In this document: positions 21,470-29,780 of the stretch, piece by piece | How the letters are laid out: every line of letters begins with the position of its first letter | Numbering within the stretch: position 1 is the stretch's first letter | Source: an uncultured Gemmiger sp. | Lineage (GTDB): Bacteria > Bacillota > Clostridia > Oscillospirales > Ruminococcaceae | Assembly (NCBI GenBank): GCA_947629015.1 | Contig: CANRCB010000019.1 | Span: 1-37,689, forward strand | Reading direction: 5' to 3' | DNA: 37,689 nt | Translations under genes and position numbers: made by a program | Notes under the pieces: generated by a model | Databases searched by the model: none | Told to the model about the DNA's origin: nothing | The model's input: only the letters and a program-made list of their open reading frames with translations

Positions 21470-22846
21470 TTATTGCGGTGAGACCATCATGTCGGCGGCC
21501 TTGTACAGGTCACCGCAGCTCATGCACACGACCAGGTCGCCCGGTTTGGCGTTGGCCTTCACCCACGCGGCGGCGCTTTCCAGGCCGTCCACCACCACGC
21601 TGCCGGGCAGCCTGGCGGCAAGGTCCTCACTCTTCACGCTGCCGTCGTCCACCTCACGGCTGCCCATGATGGGCAGCAGCACCACCTGGTCGGCCCCGGC
21701 CAGCACCCTGGCAAAATCCGCCAGCAGGGCCTTGGTGCGGCTGTAGGTAAAGGGCTGGTGCACCGCGATGACGCGCTTGCAGCCAAGGCTTTTGGCGGTC
21801 TTCAGGGTGGCGGCCAGCTCGGTGGGGTGGTGGGCGTAATCATCCACCACCACGGCGCCGTTGCATTCCCCCTTGACCTCGAACCGCCGCCCGGTGCCCT
21901 TGAAGGCTTCGGCCGCGCGCTCGGCGTCGGCCGGCTGCAGGCCCAGCGGCCGCACGCAGCAGCACATGGCAAGGGCGTTGTAAATGTTGTGGTAGCCCGG
22001 CACGCCCAGCCGGATGTGGGCAAACGGCGCGCCCAGCTCCTGCACGTCAAACTCATAAAAGCCGGGGCGGTACTCGGCAATGTTCACGGCGTGGAAGCGC
22101 GCCTCCTCCCGGATGCCGAAGGAGAGCACCGGCCGATCGATGGTGTTCATCACGGCCAGGGTGTTGGCGTCGTCCATGTTGAACACCACCGTTTTGGAGA
22201 GCAGCGCAAATTTCTGGAACGCCAGCCGCAGCTTGCCCATCGTGCCGTAATAGTCCAGATGGTCGTTGTCGATGTTCAAAATAACGCCAAGGTAGGGCGT
22301 TAAGTACAAAAACGTCTCGCTGAACTCACACGCCTCGATGACGATGTTCTGCCCCTTGCCGGCCTTGCCGTACCCGCCGATGAGCGGCAGCTTGCCGCCG
22401 ATGACGGCCGCGGGGTCCCGCCCGGCCAGCTCCAGCATGGTGGTGATCATGGCGGTGGTGGTGGTCTTGCCGTGGGTGCCCGCCACCCCCACGCTGTACA
22501 GGAACAGCCGGCTCACAAAGCCCAGCAGCACGCTGCGCTCCACACAGCGGATGCCCCGCGCCTCGGCGGCCTGGCGTTCGGGGTTGTCGGGATGGATGGC
22601 GGCGCTGTATACCGCCAGCTGCGCCCCCGCCACGTTGGCGGCGTCATGCCCCAGCGTCACGGTCATGCCCATGGCGCGCTCCGCCTCGGTGATTTTTGTC
22701 TCCTCCACGTCGCTGCCGCTCAAAGCAAGGCCGCGCGCGTGCAGGATCTGGATGAGGGGGAACATCCCCGCCCCGCCGCAGCCGATAAAGTGCACGCGCT
22801 GCACCCCTTCCAGCAGCTTGGGGTCATAGCTGTTGTAGTACGCCAT
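21470..22846 (-). CDS. murC: UDP-N-acetylmuramate-L-alanine ligase
   Basis: MurC adds L-alanine to UDP-MurNAc with ATP, the first peptide step of peptidoglycan synthesis, in the cytoplasm. The protein has about 458 residues, the family length. It shows VHFIGCGGAGMFPLIQILHA (UDP-binding), the ATP loop VAGTHGKTTTTAMITTMLE, ACEFSETFLYLTPYLGVILN, NIDNDHLDYYGT, the middle/last-domain VDDYAHHPTELAATLKTAK and HQPFTYSRTKAL. Two ATG codons lie in tandem (22849 and 22846). The GAGGTGAT ribosome site gives ideal spacing for the second, so 22846 is chosen; 22849 adds one residue. The promoter is at 22911-22939 and the leader has a GGCCGCC/GGCGGCC hairpin. Confidence 0.97.
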   Translation of the reverse strand: MAYYNSYDPKLLEGVQRVHFIGCGGAGMFPLIQILHARGLALSGSDVEETKITEAERAMGMTVTLGHDAANVAGAQLAVYSAAIHPDNPERQAAEARGIRCVERSVLLGFVSRLFLYSVGVAGTHGKTTTTAMITTMLELAGRDPAAVIGGKLPLIGGYGKAGKGQNIVIEACEFSETFLYLTPYLGVILNIDNDHLDYYGTMGKLRLAFQKFALLSKTVVFNMDDANTLAVMNTIDRPVLSFGIREEARFHAVNIAEYRPGFYEFDVQELGAPFAHIRLGVPGYHNIYNALAMCCCVRPLGLQPADAERAAEAFKGTGRRFEVKGECNGAVVVDDYAHHPTELAATLKTAKSLGCKRVIAVHQPFTYSRTKALLADFARVLAGADQVVLLPIMGSREVDDGSVKSEDLAARLPGSVVVDGLESAAAWVKANAKPGDLVVCMSCGDLYKAADMMVSPQ

Positions 22847-22910
22847 CATATCACCTCAAAAATAACGCAGGGCCGCCAAGCACAGGGCGGCCGCCCGGAC
22901 TTCTGCTTAG

Positions 22911-22939
22911 ATTATAATATTTTTTAAAACCAAAATAAA
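22911..22939 (-). promoter_or_regulatory. Promoter of murC in an AT-rich divergent region
   Basis: On the minus strand TTTATT (22939-22934), a 17-nt spacer and a perfect TATAAT (22916-22911). The 22905-22975 stretch is AT-rich, unlike the rest of the window. Confidence 0.6.
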
Positions 22940-22956
22940 CACTTTTTTCAAAAATT

Positions 22957-22965
22957 TGCTATAAT
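22957..22965 (+). promoter_or_regulatory. Extended -10 promoter of the small gene at 23022
   Basis: TGC-TATAAT (22957-22965), a perfect extended -10; the -35 region is AT-rich without a consensus box. Confidence 0.6.
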
Positions 22966-23021
22966 GGTAAAAATCCGCGCCCCGGTTTTGGCATACCGGC
23001 CGCCGCGCAAGGGGGTGCCCC

Positions 23022-23261
23022 ATGGCCAAACTCATCTACGGCTTCAACGCCCGCGCGCTGCGCCGCGCCGCCGAACCGGACGAGCACATCGCCGCGCCGC
23101 TCTCGGAAACCGACCTCGCCGCGCTGGGCATCCCGGCGGCGCGCATCCCCCGCGTGCGGGAGGAGCTTGCCCGCCTCGCTTTGCAGGACGCCCGCCTTTT
23201 GGACCGCGCCACCCTTGAACAGCTGGCCGTAGCGCTCTCCAAACAGCTCAGGCAAAAATAG
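23022..23261 (+). CDS. Small conserved-looking protein of unknown function
   Basis: The protein has 79 residues, is charged, and is predicted largely alpha-helical. It begins [20 protein letters not shown] and ends [15 protein letters not shown]. No family is recognised. There is no signal peptide, membrane segment or cysteine. It is accepted as real because an extended -10 promoter lies 57 nt upstream, the codon use matches its neighbours, and the frame fills the space between murC and glyQS. The ribosome site is weak (AAGGGGGT about 9 nt before the ATG at 23022). The [20 protein letters not shown] segment resembles a short helical repeat but nothing is claimed from it. Confidence 0.65.
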   Translation: MAKLIYGFNARALRRAAEPDEHIAAPLSETDLAALGIPAARIPRVREELARLALQDARLLDRATLEQLAVALSKQLRQK

Positions 23262-23264
23262 GCA

Positions 23265-23293
23265 TTGCCTTTTTTGCCCGGATACGTTACTAT
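23265..23293 (+). promoter_or_regulatory. Promoter of glyQS
   Basis: TTGCCT (23265-23270), a 17-nt spacer and TACTAT (23288-23293). Only 53 nt remain to the start codon and no T-box leader fits in them. Confidence 0.65.
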
Positions 23294-23346
23294 GGAACAC
23301 GCAGCATCTTCCGCGGCAGCCAGCCGCGCAAAAGGAGTACCATACC

Positions 23347-24762
23347 ATGAAAAACAGCGAAAAGACCCTGGATATGATCGTCAACCTCTGCAAGAACCGC
23401 GGCTTCATCTACCCCGGTAGCGAGATCTACGGCGGCCTTGCCAACAGCTGGGACTACGGGCCTTTGGGCGTTGAGTTCAAAAACAACGTCAAAAAGGCAT
23501 GGCTCAAAAAATTCGTGCAGGAAAGTCCCTACAACGTCGGCCTGGACGCCGCCATCCTGATGAACCCGCAGACCTGGGTCACCACCGGGCACGTGGCCAG
23601 CTTCTCCGACCCGCTGCTCGACTGCCGCGCCTGCAAGAGCCGCCACCGCGCCGACAAGCTCATCGCCGACGCGGACCCCGCCGCCAACCCCGACGCCATG
23701 ACCTTTGAGGAGATGGACGCCTATATCGCGGCGCACGAAAACGTCGTCTGCCCGGTGTGCGGCAAGCATGATTTCACCCCCATCCGCAAATTCAACCTCA
23801 TGTTCAAGACCGCCATCGGCGTCACCGAGGATTCCTCCTCCACCTGCTACCTGCGCCCCGAGACGGCGCAGGGCATCTTCGTCAACTTTGCAAACATCCA
23901 GCGCACCACCCGCCGCAAGCTGCCTTTCGGCGTGTGCCAGGTGGGCAAGGCCTTCCGCAACGAGATCACCCCCGGCAACTTCACCTTCCGCACGCGGGAG
24001 TTCGAGCAGATGGAGTGCGAGTTCTTCTGCAAGCCCGGCACCGACCTTGAATGGTTCGCCTACTGGAAGGATTTCTGCCAGAACTGGCTGCTCTCGCTGG
24101 GCATCAAGCCGGAGAACCTGCGCCTGCGCGACCACGAGGCCGCGGAGCTGGCGTTCTATTCCCGCGCCACCACCGACATCGAGTACGCCTTCCCTTTCAC
24201 CGACTGGGGCGAGCTGTGGGGCATCGCCGACCGCACCGACTATGACCTTGGCCGCCATCAGGAGGCTTCCGGCAAAAGCCTTGAATACTTTGACCCCGAA
24301 TCGGGCGAGCATTACATCCCCTACGTCATCGAGCCGAGCCTTGGGTGCGACCGTGTCGCCCTGGCATTTTTGTGCGAGGCGTACGACGAGGAGCACCTCA
24401 CCGACGCCAAAGGCAGGGAGGATGTCCGCACCGTGCTGCGCCTGCATCCGTTTTTGGCGCCGTTCAAGTGCGCGGTGCTGCCGCTCTCCAAAAAGCTGGG
24501 GGAGAAGGCGATGGAGATCCGCAACGGGCTCGCCAAAGACTTTATGGTCGATTACGACGAGGCCGGCTCCATCGGCAAGCGCTACCGCCGGCAGGACGAG
24601 ATCGGCACGCCGCTGTGCGTCACGGTGGATTTTGACACCGTCGGCGACGAGACGAAGGCGGGCGACGGCTGCGTGACGGTGCGCGACCGCGATACCATGG
24701 AGCAGGTGCGCATCCCCATTGCGGAGCTCAAGGGCTACATCGCCCAAAAAATCGCGTTCTGA
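23347..24762 (+). CDS. glyQS: Glycyl-tRNA synthetase, dimeric (GlyQS) type
   Basis: The enzyme charges tRNA-Gly. It is a 471-residue class II synthetase of the single-chain alpha2 type, not the alpha2beta2 GlyQ/GlyS pair. Motifs: [20 protein letters not shown] at the N-terminus, [18 protein letters not shown], a zinc-type Cys pattern ([12 protein letters not shown] and CPVCGKHDF), [20 protein letters not shown] (motif 2 region), and [20 protein letters not shown] (motif 3). The C-terminal anticodon-binding domain includes [18 protein letters not shown]. The ATG at 23347 has AAGGAGT about 8 nt upstream. Own promoter; no T-box, which is worth noting because many Firmicute glyQS genes have one. 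Confidence 0.97.
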   Translation: MKNSEKTLDMIVNLCKNRGFIYPGSEIYGGLANSWDYGPLGVEFKNNVKKAWLKKFVQESPYNVGLDAAILMNPQTWVTTGHVASFSDPLLDCRACKSRHRADKLIADADPAANPDAMTFEEMDAYIAAHENVVCPVCGKHDFTPIRKFNLMFKTAIGVTEDSSSTCYLRPETAQGIFVNFANIQRTTRRKLPFGVCQVGKAFRNEITPGNFTFRTREFEQMECEFFCKPGTDLEWFAYWKDFCQNWLLSLGIKPENLRLRDHEAAELAFYSRATTDIEYAFPFTDWGELWGIADRTDYDLGRHQEASGKSLEYFDPESGEHYIPYVIEPSLGCDRVALAFLCEAYDEEHLTDAKGREDVRTVLRLHPFLAPFKCAVLPLSKKLGEKAMEIRNGLAKDFMVDYDEAGSIGKRYRRQDEIGTPLCVTVDFDTVGDETKAGDGCVTVRDRDTMEQVRIPIAELKGYIAQKIAF

Positions 24763-24829
24763 GCGCAAAGGGGGGCCTGCGTGCCCCCGCAAAACGGCAG
24801 CGGTACAAGCACCCGAAAAGGAGGCAGTG

Positions 24830-26860
24830 ATGAGGAAAAGGCTGGCGGCATTGTGGTGTGCCGTGCTGTTTGGCGCATCCTGTGGGCGGGTATCCGCCTT
24901 GGCGGCGGCCCCGCCCGTGTCCGATGGGCAGCCTTCCGCCGCGGAAGGGGAGTACGTCCTGCCCACCGGCGGTTGGCAGGCCCCGACCCCCGGGGAGCTG
25001 CCGCTGGAAGTTTATGAACGGCATATCGAAGAAAAGGCGGAAAAACCCGCCGCGATAGCCCTGGAGCCTTTACCGGACGCCCAGCATGGGGCCATGTATG
25101 CGTATCTGGACGAGGACGGGAAACGCATCTACGGGGCGTTCCTGGAAGCTGCCTATGACGCCATCGCCTATGCCGGCGACCCCGAAGGGGCATTTGGCGT
25201 GGGCTCCCTAACCGATGCCATGGAGCGGCCGATGCAGGCGGACCGCTCACAGATCGAGGAAGCGTATCGGGCCTTTTCCTTTGACCGCCCGGATATTTTC
25301 TGGCTGGAGCCCCGGTGCGCATGGACATCCACAACGATAGGCGGCGTACCGTATGTATACGGCGTTGCGCTCTATCCGGCCTACGATTCCCCGCAAGAGA
25401 TCGAGCGCGCCCGCAAAACCTACGAGGAGCGCATCGCGGTGCTGCTCAAACAGGTCGATGCGGCCGACCCGGCGGTGATCGCCCTGCAGCTGCACGATAT
25501 ACTGATCAACAACACGGCCTATGATGCCAAGGCCGAAATGGCGCATATGTCCTACGGTGCGATCGTGGATGGCAGGGCCGTGTGCGACGGGTATGTCAGG
25601 GCTTATGCCGACCTGCTTTGGCGCTGCGGCCTCCAGTCGGCCGCGCTGACCAGTGACGCGCTGAACCACGCATGGTCCCTTGTCTACCTGGACAACGGCA
25701 ATGCGGACCCCAATGATGACTGGTATGAGACGGACGTCACATGGGATGACCCTGTCTACGAATACAACGGGGTCGTCATACCGGTATGCACCCATGACCA
25801 TTTTGATTTGACCACGGCCCAGATGATCGAAAAACACGAGGGCAGCCGCGACGATGTCCCCCCAAACCCCAAAATGCCCGTTGCGCAGGGGACCACATTT
25901 ACCTATAGCTATACACGGGGGCTTGCCAACAAGGGGACTTCCGGCACACCCGTCACCCCGCAGGCGCATGCCACCCCGGCACCTGCCCCGCAGCCAACGC
26001 CCACCCCGGCGCCGACCCCGACACCGACCCCGACGCCCACGCCGAAACCTACCCCCACGCCGGTGCCTACGCCCGCGCCGCCGACGACGGGCGTACGGGG
26101 CTTTGTGTGGCGCCTGTATGAGGTCTGCCTTGGCCGTACGCCGGACGAAGCCGGCCTCGACGGCTGGACGGATGCCCTTGTCTCCCACCGCAACACCGGC
26201 AGCGAGGCGGCCTACGGCTTTATCTTCAGCGATGAGTTCAAGGCGAAAAACTACTGCAACAGCTGCTATATCGACCATCTGTACAGCGCCTTCATGGGCC
26301 GCGAGCCGGACACCGAGGGCCACGCCGGGTGGATGCGCGTCCTTGAGGAAGAAGGGGAGAGCCGCGAGCACGTGTTCAACGGCTTTGTCGGCAGCAATGA
26401 GTTCAAGGCCATCTGCGCGCAGTACGGCATCGATCCCGGCACCGGCACCGCCGAGCCGGAAGGCGTCGGCACGGTGCGGCGTGGTACCTGCGCCGGGTGC
26501 GGCGCCACCGACGGCGTGGAGGATTTTGTGGTGCGGCTGTACCGCGTCTGCCTCGACCGTGACCCGGACGAAAACGCGCAGGCATGGATGGAGAACCTGC
26601 GTATGCATAAGGACACGGGCCGCACCGCTGCGGAAGGGTTCATCTTCAGCGATGAGTTCAAGGCCCGCGGCTTTGACAACGAGACGTTCGTACAGTATCT
26701 GTACCGCGCCTTCTTTGACCGCGTGCCGAAAGACGGCGAGGAGGGCATCTGGCTGACGAAGCTCAACAACGGCGGGAGCCGTGAGGATGTGGTGCCCGGC
26801 TTTACCGGCAGCGACGAGTTTGCCGTCCTCTGCCGGCGGTACGGCATCCTTGCGCAGTAA
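24830..26860 (+). CDS. Secreted transglutaminase-like protein with C-terminal DUF4214 units
   Basis: This 676-residue protein has a signal peptide (RKRLAALWCAVLFGASCGRV, probable cleavage after SALA), then a transglutaminase-like cysteine protease/transferase domain (residues about 150-330) with Cys252 in GRAVCDGYVRAYADLL, His280 in ALNHAWSLVYLD and Asp302 in WYETDVTWDDP, the expected triad order. A Pro/Thr linker (about 374-421) of TPTP repeats follows, then four DUF4214 units of about 50 residues (422-676): VWRLYEVCLGRTPDEAGLDG, IDHLYSAFMGREPD, VVRLYRVCLDRDPDENAQAW, VQYLYRAFFDRVPKDGEEGI. No LPXTG or SLH anchor is seen. The ATG at 24830 has AAGGAGG 6 nt upstream. The 3' end is a near-copy of that of the next gene, 31 nt downstream. 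Confidence 0.9.
   Translation: MRKRLAALWCAVLFGASCGRVSALAAAPPVSDGQPSAAEGEYVLPTGGWQAPTPGELPLEVYERHIEEKAEKPAAIALEPLPDAQHGAMYAYLDEDGKRIYGAFLEAAYDAIAYAGDPEGAFGVGSLTDAMERPMQADRSQIEEAYRAFSFDRPDIFWLEPRCAWTSTTIGGVPYVYGVALYPAYDSPQEIERARKTYEERIAVLLKQVDAADPAVIALQLHDILINNTAYDAKAEMAHMSYGAIVDGRAVCDGYVRAYADLLWRCGLQSAALTSDALNHAWSLVYLDNGNADPNDDWYETDVTWDDPVYEYNGVVIPVCTHDHFDLTTAQMIEKHEGSRDDVPPNPKMPVAQGTTFTYSYTRGLANKGTSGTPVTPQAHATPAPAPQPTPTPAPTPTPTPTPTPKPTPTPVPTPAPPTTGVRGFVWRLYEVCLGRTPDEAGLDGWTDALVSHRNTGSEAAYGFIFSDEFKAKNYCNSCYIDHLYSAFMGREPDTEGHAGWMRVLEEEGESREHVFNGFVGSNEFKAICAQYGIDPGTGTAEPEGVGTVRRGTCAGCGATDGVEDFVVRLYRVCLDRDPDENAQAWMENLRMHKDTGRTAAEGFIFSDEFKARGFDNETFVQYLYRAFFDRVPKDGEEGIWLTKLNNGGSREDVVPGFTGSDEFAVLCRRYGILAQ
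26111..26860 (+). repeat. Direct repeat copy 1: 750-bp DUF4214 cassette
   Basis: It encodes the last 249 residues of the transglutaminase-like protein. It aligns without gaps to 28704-29453 (constant offset 2593) with few substitutions, which change roughly six residues. Both copies end at the stop codon. Confidence 0.9.
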
Positions 26861-26891
26861 GGGCTTTGGAAAGAAAAAGGGAGGGATGACC

Positions 26892-29453
26892 ATGCGTTCA
26901 AACCGTATTTTGGCCTTGCTGCTGGCGGTGCTTCTGTTTGCGGGCACCGCGCCGGCTGCCGCGGCGCAGACCCCGGCCGGGCAGGAGGAGGCTGTGTATG
27001 CCGCTTCCGACACGCTGGACAAGATCATGGAGATCGAGGAAAGCATTTTCTTCACCCTTCTGCCGGCCGTCCACAACGGTACGGCCCCCCTGGATACCGA
27101 GGATCTGGCGGCCGGCGATGTCTTTGACCTGATCGTCGAGGTGCGGGCGTTTTCAAACGGCCAGCAGATGACCAAAGAGCAGGTCGACGCCCTGTTCGGC
27201 AGTGCCGACTGGAGCGTCATAATGCGGCTGGAGGCCGGCAGCGCCGAGTTGGGCGCGTGGGAACCGATCCCGCAGGATGCGGCGCGCATCGGCAGGGTCA
27301 CCGTGCGGGCCACAGCCGCCGGGGCGCTGCAGTTCCGGGCCACCCTGCACGGCAAGATCCCCGGCAGCAGCGAGGAACATGACTTTAATGAGGACGAGCT
27401 CACGCTCGATGTCCGCGCAAACCACCGGAGCCCGGCGGCGCAAACCCTCAAAAATACATTGGGCTCCGTGCAGATCGCCCGCGCCGGAAGCACCGTGCCG
27501 CTGCCGGTATGGGAGCTGGGGCAGGAAAACACGGTCGAGCTGCTCTGCGGCCGGCAGGGCGATGTAAGGCAGGCCGTCGCCGACGCGGGGCTTGACCCCG
27601 GCAAGGTCACGGTGGAATGGGTGGCGGGCCCGGCCTTCGCGCAGCAGGGCGCCCCGGCGCTTTACCCTTCGTCCGGCCGGCTGTCCGCCTGCCGGTTTCG
27701 GGCGGCGGGCGCTTCGCCCGCGCCGGCTTTGCAGATCTCGGCCACCGTGTACTATGGCGGGGAGTTCGTGTGCGGCACTTCCGCCGGCTTTACAGTGGCC
27801 CGAAGCGGCACCGTCCCCCTGACGGCGGACAATTTTCCCGACCGGTATTTCCGCGCCTGGCTCGGCAAACACTGGGACAAAAACGGGGACGGCGCCATCG
27901 ACCTTGCCGCCGAGGCGCTGCCCACATTGAATGTCGACACGCAGGGCATTTACGACCTTACGGGCATCGCCCTGTTCCCGGATCTCACGGGCCTTGTCTG
28001 TTCCAGCAACCTGCTTACCGCCCTTGACGTAAGCGGGAACCCCAGCCTGACGCGGCTGGTTTGCGACGAAAACCAGTTGACGGGCCTGGATGTCACCCGC
28101 AATCCCTACCTGGAACAGCTGGACTGTTCCTACAATGCGCTTTCCGCCCTGGACTTGGGCGGCAACCCCGCGCTGAAGACCCTGGACGTGTCTGAAAACG
28201 CCCTGTCCGTTTTGGATCTTGACCGGAACCCGGCACTGGAAACGCTGGACTGTGTCCACAACGCATTGACGACGCTGCGGGTGGGCGGCTGCGGCCGGCT
28301 GCGCTCCCTCTATTGCGCGCAAAACCACCTTACCGCGCTGGAACTGGGCGGGACCCCGCTTTTGCAGGCGGAGGACACGGATCTGAACACCACGCGGTAC
28401 GGCTGCCAAACGGTGCAGGCAAGCGCTGTGCGCAGCGGCGATTTTTATGTGGCGGATATCGGCGCGCTGGTCGGCGCCGGCGGCCTGGGCCGCGTATCGG
28501 CCCCGCATATGCCGGGCCGCAGCGACGTGCCCTACCGGATGCAGGACGGCAAGGTATACATCCCGTGGGAGGAACAGCCGGAATTTGAATACCAATACCA
28601 AACGGGCTGCGCCGCCGCGCCGGCCATGACGGTGAAGGTCACCTGCGATACATCCGCACCGGGTATTCCGGCGGATGACAGCCAGGTCCGGGCCTTCGTC
28701 ACCCGCCTGTATGAGGTCTGCCTTGGCCGTACGCCGGACGACGCCGGCCTCGACGGCTGGACGGACGCCCTTGTCTCCCACCGCAACACCGGCAGCGAGG
28801 CGGCTTACGGCTTTATCTTCAGCGATGAGTTCAAGGCGAAAAACTACTGCAACAGCTGCTATATCGACCATTTGTACAGCGCCTTCATGGGCCGCGAGCC
28901 GGACGCCGAAGGCCACGCCGCGTGGATACGCGTCCTTGAGGAAGAAGGGGAGAGCCGCGAGCACGTGTTCAACGGCTTTGTCGGAAGCAAGGAGTTCAAG
29001 GCCATCTGCCAACAGTACGGCATCGACCCCGGCACCGGCACCGCCGAGCCGGAGGGCGTCGGCACGGTGCGGCGTGGTACCTGCGCCGGGTGCGGCGCCA
29101 CCGACGGCGTGGAGGATTTTGTGGTGCGGCTGTACCGCGTCTGCCTTGACCGCGACCCGGACGAAAACGCGCAGGCATGGATGGAAAATCTGCGCATGCA
29201 TAAGGACACGGGCCGCACCGCTGCGGAAGGGTTTATTTTCAGCGATGAGTTCAAAGCCCGCGGCTTTGACAACGAGACGTTTGTACAGTATCTGTACCGC
29301 GCCTTCTTTGACCGCGTGCCGAAAGACGGCGAGGAGGGCATCTGGCTGACGAAGCTCAACAACGGCGGGAGCCGTGAGGATGTGGTGCCCGGCTTTACCG
29401 GCAGCGACGAGTTTGCCGTCCTCTGCCGCCGGTACGGCATCCTTGCGCAGTAA
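26892..29453 (+). CDS. Secreted leucine-rich-repeat protein with C-terminal DUF4214 units
   Basis: This 853-residue protein has a signal peptide (SNRILALLLAVLLFAGTAPA), an N-terminal region without recognised domain (about 30-315), an EF-hand-like segment at about 329 (DKNGDGAIDL), then about six 21-residue leucine-rich repeats (about 350-487), for example LTALDVSGNPSLTRLVCDEN, LTGLDVTRNPYLEQLDCSYN and LSALDLGGNPALKTLDVSEN. A spacer with a YRMQDGKVYIPWEEQPEFE stretch follows, then four DUF4214 units (about 600-853) nearly identical to those of the preceding protein. Bacterial LRRs of this type mediate surface protein contacts. The ATG at 26892 has GGGAGGG at good spacing; the ATG at 26886 lies directly on that site. 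Co-transcribed with 24830. Confidence 0.9.
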   Translation: MRSNRILALLLAVLLFAGTAPAAAAQTPAGQEEAVYAASDTLDKIMEIEESIFFTLLPAVHNGTAPLDTEDLAAGDVFDLIVEVRAFSNGQQMTKEQVDALFGSADWSVIMRLEAGSAELGAWEPIPQDAARIGRVTVRATAAGALQFRATLHGKIPGSSEEHDFNEDELTLDVRANHRSPAAQTLKNTLGSVQIARAGSTVPLPVWELGQENTVELLCGRQGDVRQAVADAGLDPGKVTVEWVAGPAFAQQGAPALYPSSGRLSACRFRAAGASPAPALQISATVYYGGEFVCGTSAGFTVARSGTVPLTADNFPDRYFRAWLGKHWDKNGDGAIDLAAEALPTLNVDTQGIYDLTGIALFPDLTGLVCSSNLLTALDVSGNPSLTRLVCDENQLTGLDVTRNPYLEQLDCSYNALSALDLGGNPALKTLDVSENALSVLDLDRNPALETLDCVHNALTTLRVGGCGRLRSLYCAQNHLTALELGGTPLLQAEDTDLNTTRYGCQTVQASAVRSGDFYVADIGALVGAGGLGRVSAPHMPGRSDVPYRMQDGKVYIPWEEQPEFEYQYQTGCAAAPAMTVKVTCDTSAPGIPADDSQVRAFVTRLYEVCLGRTPDDAGLDGWTDALVSHRNTGSEAAYGFIFSDEFKAKNYCNSCYIDHLYSAFMGREPDAEGHAAWIRVLEEEGESREHVFNGFVGSKEFKAICQQYGIDPGTGTAEPEGVGTVRRGTCAGCGATDGVEDFVVRLYRVCLDRDPDENAQAWMENLRMHKDTGRTAAEGFIFSDEFKARGFDNETFVQYLYRAFFDRVPKDGEEGIWLTKLNNGGSREDVVPGFTGSDEFAVLCRRYGILAQ
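28704..29453 (+). repeat. Direct repeat copy 2: 750-bp DUF4214 cassette
   Basis: It encodes the last 249 residues of the leucine-rich-repeat protein and is a gap-free near-copy of 26111-26860. Confidence 0.9.
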
Positions 29454-29460
29454 AAAAGGC

Positions 29461-29478
29461 GGCGCGCGTATGCGCGCC
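29461..29478. other. Short hairpin after the LRR-DUF4214 gene
   Basis: GGCGCGC-GTAT-GCGCGCC directly follows the stop codon after an A-run; no U-tract on the plus side, so a weak or non-canonical terminator. Confidence 0.45.
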
Positions 29479-29502
29479 ATAAAGGGGAGGAAAGGGTAAC
29501 GG

Positions 29503-29604
29503 CCATCCGTAGGGGCCGCATATATGCGGCCCGCAAACGGCATCCCATCCCCGGGCCGATTTGCAGGGCACCCCTTGCGGGGCTAATCGGCCCCTGCGGG
29601 ATGG
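29503..29604. repeat. Nested inverted-repeat element (GTAGGGGCCG family)
   Basis: Outer arms CCATCCGTAGGGGCCG (29503-29518) and CGGCCCCTGCGGGATGG (29588-29604) are inverted copies with small differences. Inside are the palindrome CCGCATATATGCGG and the nested pair GCCGATT / AATCGGC around CCCCTTGCGGGG. With the small hairpin before it and a promoter after it, this is all that is seen in the 327-nt gap 29454-29780. Confidence 0.7.
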
Positions 29605-29676
29605 ATGATACGTTTGCCCATATCCCCGCAGGGCGGCGGCCCCGCCGGGGTGCCGCGGCGATTTTTCGCTGCGGCC

Positions 29677-29705
29677 TTCCCTTTTGGCGGCGGATGATGT
29701 ATACT
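29677..29705 (+). promoter_or_regulatory. Putative promoter of the M29 aminopeptidase gene
   Basis: TTCCCT (29677-29682), a 17-nt spacer and TATACT (29700-29705). The -35 is weak. Confidence 0.5.
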
Positions 29706-29780
29706 GGGCAAGGTGTTTGAACAGCGCCCGGCGCAGCGCCGGCCTGTGCAGTATGCTTTGGAAAAGGAGACACGCCCCCC

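Noticed and set aside
23294-23346. T-box riboswitch before glyQS
   Set aside because: Only 53 nt separate promoter and start codon; there is no T-box sequence and no terminator.
24763-24829. Separate promoter for the transglutaminase-like gene
   Set aside because: No acceptable -10/-35 pair at normal spacing was found in the 67-nt gap, so read-through from glyQS cannot be excluded and no promoter is claimed.
25960-26085. Direct repeats in the Pro/Thr-rich region as a CRISPR or minisatellite
   Set aside because: The units are short, in frame and encode the TPTP linker of the secreted protein; there are no spacers.
25247-27610. 787-codon open frame on the minus strand across the two DUF4214 genes
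   Set aside because: It is the antisense shadow of GC-rich coding DNA: no ribosome site, no family resemblance, and low-complexity Arg/Gly/Ala-rich composition. The plus-strand proteins have signal peptides and clear domains.
27153-29543. 796-codon minus-strand frame opposite the LRR gene
   Set aside because: Antisense shadow; its repeats mirror the leucine-rich repeats of the real gene.
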